A stretch of 64,000 nt of DNA from Eleginops maclovinus. Taxonomy: Eukaryota > Chordata > Actinopteri > Perciformes > Eleginopidae. Location: positions 16,322,927 to 16,386,926 of the forward strand of contig NC_086366.1 in NCBI RefSeq assembly GCF_036324505.1, written 5' to 3'. The position numbers and the translations under genes were made by a program. The notes below the pieces were generated by a model. That model made no database searches and was not told the origin of the DNA. It saw nothing but the letters and a program-made list of their open reading frames with translations. Shown piece after piece: positions 60,854 through 64,000 of this stretch. Numbering within the stretch: position 1 is the stretch's first letter; the number at the start of each line of letters is the position of its first letter.

Positions 60854-63800
60854 AGACTTGCATTGGGCAAAGAAAGCAGTGTTCCCGGAAGAGTATGTCT
60901 GAACATAAAGGCCATGACCTCTCAGCACCAGTCCTGTGACCCCTAAGCTCAGCCTGCCAAACCCCTGCAGCCTAGTAAACACTCACACACTCAAGCTTAT
61001 CTCCAGTCACAACAGTAAACAAGAATTGTTGAAAAAAACAAAGAAGTATGAACAATGAGCAAGGGGTTTTCTGTCTGGTCCGCCGCATCTTGCAGTAACA
61101 AGCTGTGAGGTGACTGGCACTGTTTCATTTCGAATCAAGAGGGCTTAATAAACAGGATACAAAGGGCACAGAAATATAATATCCAAAGCAGTATCTGGTC
61201 AACATTCTGCAGAGAAGTGGCATTTCTACACACATCCAAGAAATGATTTGATACGTATTGAAGATATTGTGATCCCATTTGATGGTATATACATCATAGA
61301 TTTCAACATGACGCCTACAGAACATTATCCACATAGAATAATCCGACATAAGGAAAACACGATGACATTCATGCTAAATCGTGGTATTTGAAACACAAAG
61401 GATTAGATCTCACCGCAGCACTTCCTCTCTTTCAAGCCTTACTGGCAGGGACAACTGTGTGTGCGGCTTTGTACATGAATAATTAATGTAAATTCGAATT
61501 GTTAGCAAGAGTGGCAAAATCACAAGGGCTTGGACTAATTGCCAAATGTTTTTTCACGATCACTACCTTGTTGCCAGTGGTAAGAAATTAAAAATAGAGG
61601 AACATAATGAGATGTGGTTCGAGCCAGGGTTGGAAAAGTAAAACAACCAAATGAATTGACTCATTTGAGACCAAATTAATTAGACTTTAAAGCCACGCTA
61701 GGAGGAAAGTATTGTTTGAGAGACTGAAAAGGCGCCCCCACAATGGAAAAAATGGAACATTGTTCATTTTAAATTTAGTTTGGCACTAAAAAAGTCAGCT
61801 CAGTTAGAGGAAGAGGGTAGCCTAACTCCAGGAAAAAAATAGGTTTAATGTTTATGCATTAATACACATTAAATGAAACATTGTGGTGAGGTTTGCTGTT
61901 CCTAGAGACTGTGTGAGTGAGCCAAGGTCATAAAAAAACAAGTAGCACAGCAATATGCTATTTCTAAAGGATTCTCTATAGACTGATGTATAGCGTAACC
62001 CTATAGCAGTCCTTCAGACGTTTGTACATAGAGTGTTGTTGTATTCTTTCCCTTACTGTCATTTCTTTGGCTTACTAGCTTGCTGCAGATTTTTTTCTCC
62101 TCGATTCATCCTGAATTATTAAAAAGTGTTGTGATTCCCAGAATGATTTGGAATCTGGGGCTGCAGCTCCTCAACTGCGCAGTCACATTTGCTTGTTTTT
62201 CTTGCTCCTCACACTCCTCTTCTTGTGCATTTTCACATGGTTCACAAGTCGGAGCCCGATACCACTCACCTTGAAGGGGTAAGAGAGGGGGATTTTGGAT
62301 GATGAATACACAAAAACTTGTGTCTGCCCTCGTCTACAGAGCAAGTATTATTCGTCTGAATCTGTATTCAGGTCAGGAGGCTTTTCACAGGGGAGGGAAA
62401 AGGGAAGGAGGGATGTTTTTCTTTCCCATCATGCACCAGCAGCAGGACCAAAATTGGCACAGAGGGTTAGGCAGTTTCTCTAGGGATAAGCATCCTGTCT
62501 CTTGCCTGACTCCCTCTAAGGGAAAGCTGCCAGGGACATCCTTTCACCACAACACACATGCCCGTTGTGTCCTCAAAGACCCAAGAGACCAACACATTTG
62601 TCCCCCCCGCAGCTGACCTGCCACCATGGCCACCGACCCCAACTTCTCTGTTTTTCGCGCAACTTCAGATTCCCATGACTGTCAAGCTTGACGTTCCAAT
62701 GACTTTCTGGCACTGCAGAAACCACGATGGCTGCCCTGAGAAAAGGTTATGAAAACAGCTGCTGGCAGATGAAAAATTCATGCATATATTTGAGTATCCC
62801 CGCCTCATACTGTCTCTCTTCCCTTCTGACTTTCTGGATGATGCACAGATGACACACCAGTCAGTACAGCACATGGGTCTGGGGCTATTTTGTCTCTGAT
62901 CTGTGGGAGAATATTAATGTAGTGTGTGCTGTCTGAGATGGATCAAACTATTCAGTAAAAAGAGGGATCTTTATCTGAGTCCACAAGAACTGGGTTGGGG
63001 GGATTTTAATGTGACACTTGCTGGATGTGCACCCTAATAAGCCAGTGCAGAAAACATGAGAGGTATCCCCAGAGACAGAGAAGGATAGAGCAAGATATGG
63101 AGTGAGGAAGAGAGAGAGATATGGATGACTAAAGAAGCTCTTTCTATAGTTGAGGGGAGTCATAGCTATAGCTGAGCTAGAGTCAAGCCTCTTCCAGTGC
63201 TCATGTATCCCCTGGAAATCTTGAGGGCTGACCAATTGCCTTCAAGGTAATGTTTTGGTTGCGGTTTTTGCTTTATAGGCAACATGGTAGACTTTTGCTG
63301 AACTGGATGTTCACAATTTGTTGAGCTTGTATATGGGCACAACTCAAAAGGTTCTGTGCAATATTTTGTGATACAACCATGAACAAATATAAAGAACAAT
63401 ATTCTCCTTGGACTAGGTGTTAAGCTTCTGTCACACAGTAAAATTTATGAGCGGAAATATGTGATTGTATTTCATTTCAGAGAGACTCTTGAACTTCAAT
63501 TGTAGGGGTAAATTTGACTGGATTTTGAAATATAATATTTCTGCTGGCTGTAAAAGTATAAACAGTCCAGCATGACAACAGCATTCCTTAACTAAGTTTT
63601 ATTTAGTGTAGCAAAATTGTCACAAACCATGACCTTTCTGTAACACGCAAGTCACATTAAGTCAACCTTGACCTCTCAGGACATAAATCAGGGTCCTGTG
63701 TGTTTCAGCCCAATTTCCTCTCTATGTCAACTATAGTAACTCTTTATAATTTGCTGATCATCCTGACTCGTGGGTTATATGTGTAAGAATTATCATCATT

Positions 63801-64000
63801 ACTTTGACTTATCAGTACTAGTTAGCTAAAAAACTAACAGTGTATGAGAAAGGCCTGGGAGTAAACTCAGTCTGAAAAAATGCTGCTATTATATTCACTT
63901 CCGGCCCGGGATGTTGATATTACATTTGCTTTAAGTATATTTCAAGTGTTTGGTTATAGGAGGAATTTTACAAAAAACACAAAGGGCATACATGTTTAAA

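Overview
The window looks like teleost fish chromosomal DNA. Genes are split by long AT-rich introns with GT-AG junctions, dinucleotide (CA)n tracts are long and frequent, and the transposon mix (hAT, Tc1, pogo/Tigger, Ginger, an L2-type LINE) is one expected of a fish genome. No species can be named from the sequence alone.

Left and middle (1-39,100, minus strand): nine coding exons of dph1, the diphthamide biosynthesis enzyme DPH1. They run from the start codon at 39,098 down to an exon ending at 2,107. All exon phases join cleanly. They encode about 330 residues; the final exon(s), holding the C-terminal quarter and the third Fe-S cysteine, lie beyond the left edge. The introns carry a hAT-type element (554-1114), a (CA)n tract, a deleted pogo/Tigger element (16201-17059), a Tc1 remnant (about 23117-23243) and a pair of almost identical 355-bp direct repeats (35286-35640, 36769-37123).

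Divergent intergenic region (39,099-40,867): a head-to-head promoter region. On the plus strand a 13-nt first coding exon (ATG at 40,868, donor at 40,881) is probably the start of rtn4rl1, the Nogo-receptor-like gene that is the divergent neighbour of DPH1 in human. The rest of the window would then be its first intron.

Right side (40,881-64,000): intron 1 of the putative rtn4rl1. It holds five long (CA/TG)n tracts and, at 52,777-59,762, the most interesting object in the window. This is a 7.0-kb DNA transposon with about 300-bp terminal inverted repeats, a 5-bp CTGCT target duplication, a Gypsy-integrase-like DDE transposase, an OTU-type cysteine protease domain, an acidic repeat tail and an F-box-like C-terminus. 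I assign it to the Ginger1 group. A 5'-truncated L2-clade LINE is inserted antisense inside it, and the LINE's 5' end is a perfect snap-back hairpin. The transposase frame is broken by at least one frameshift, so this copy is probably immobile.
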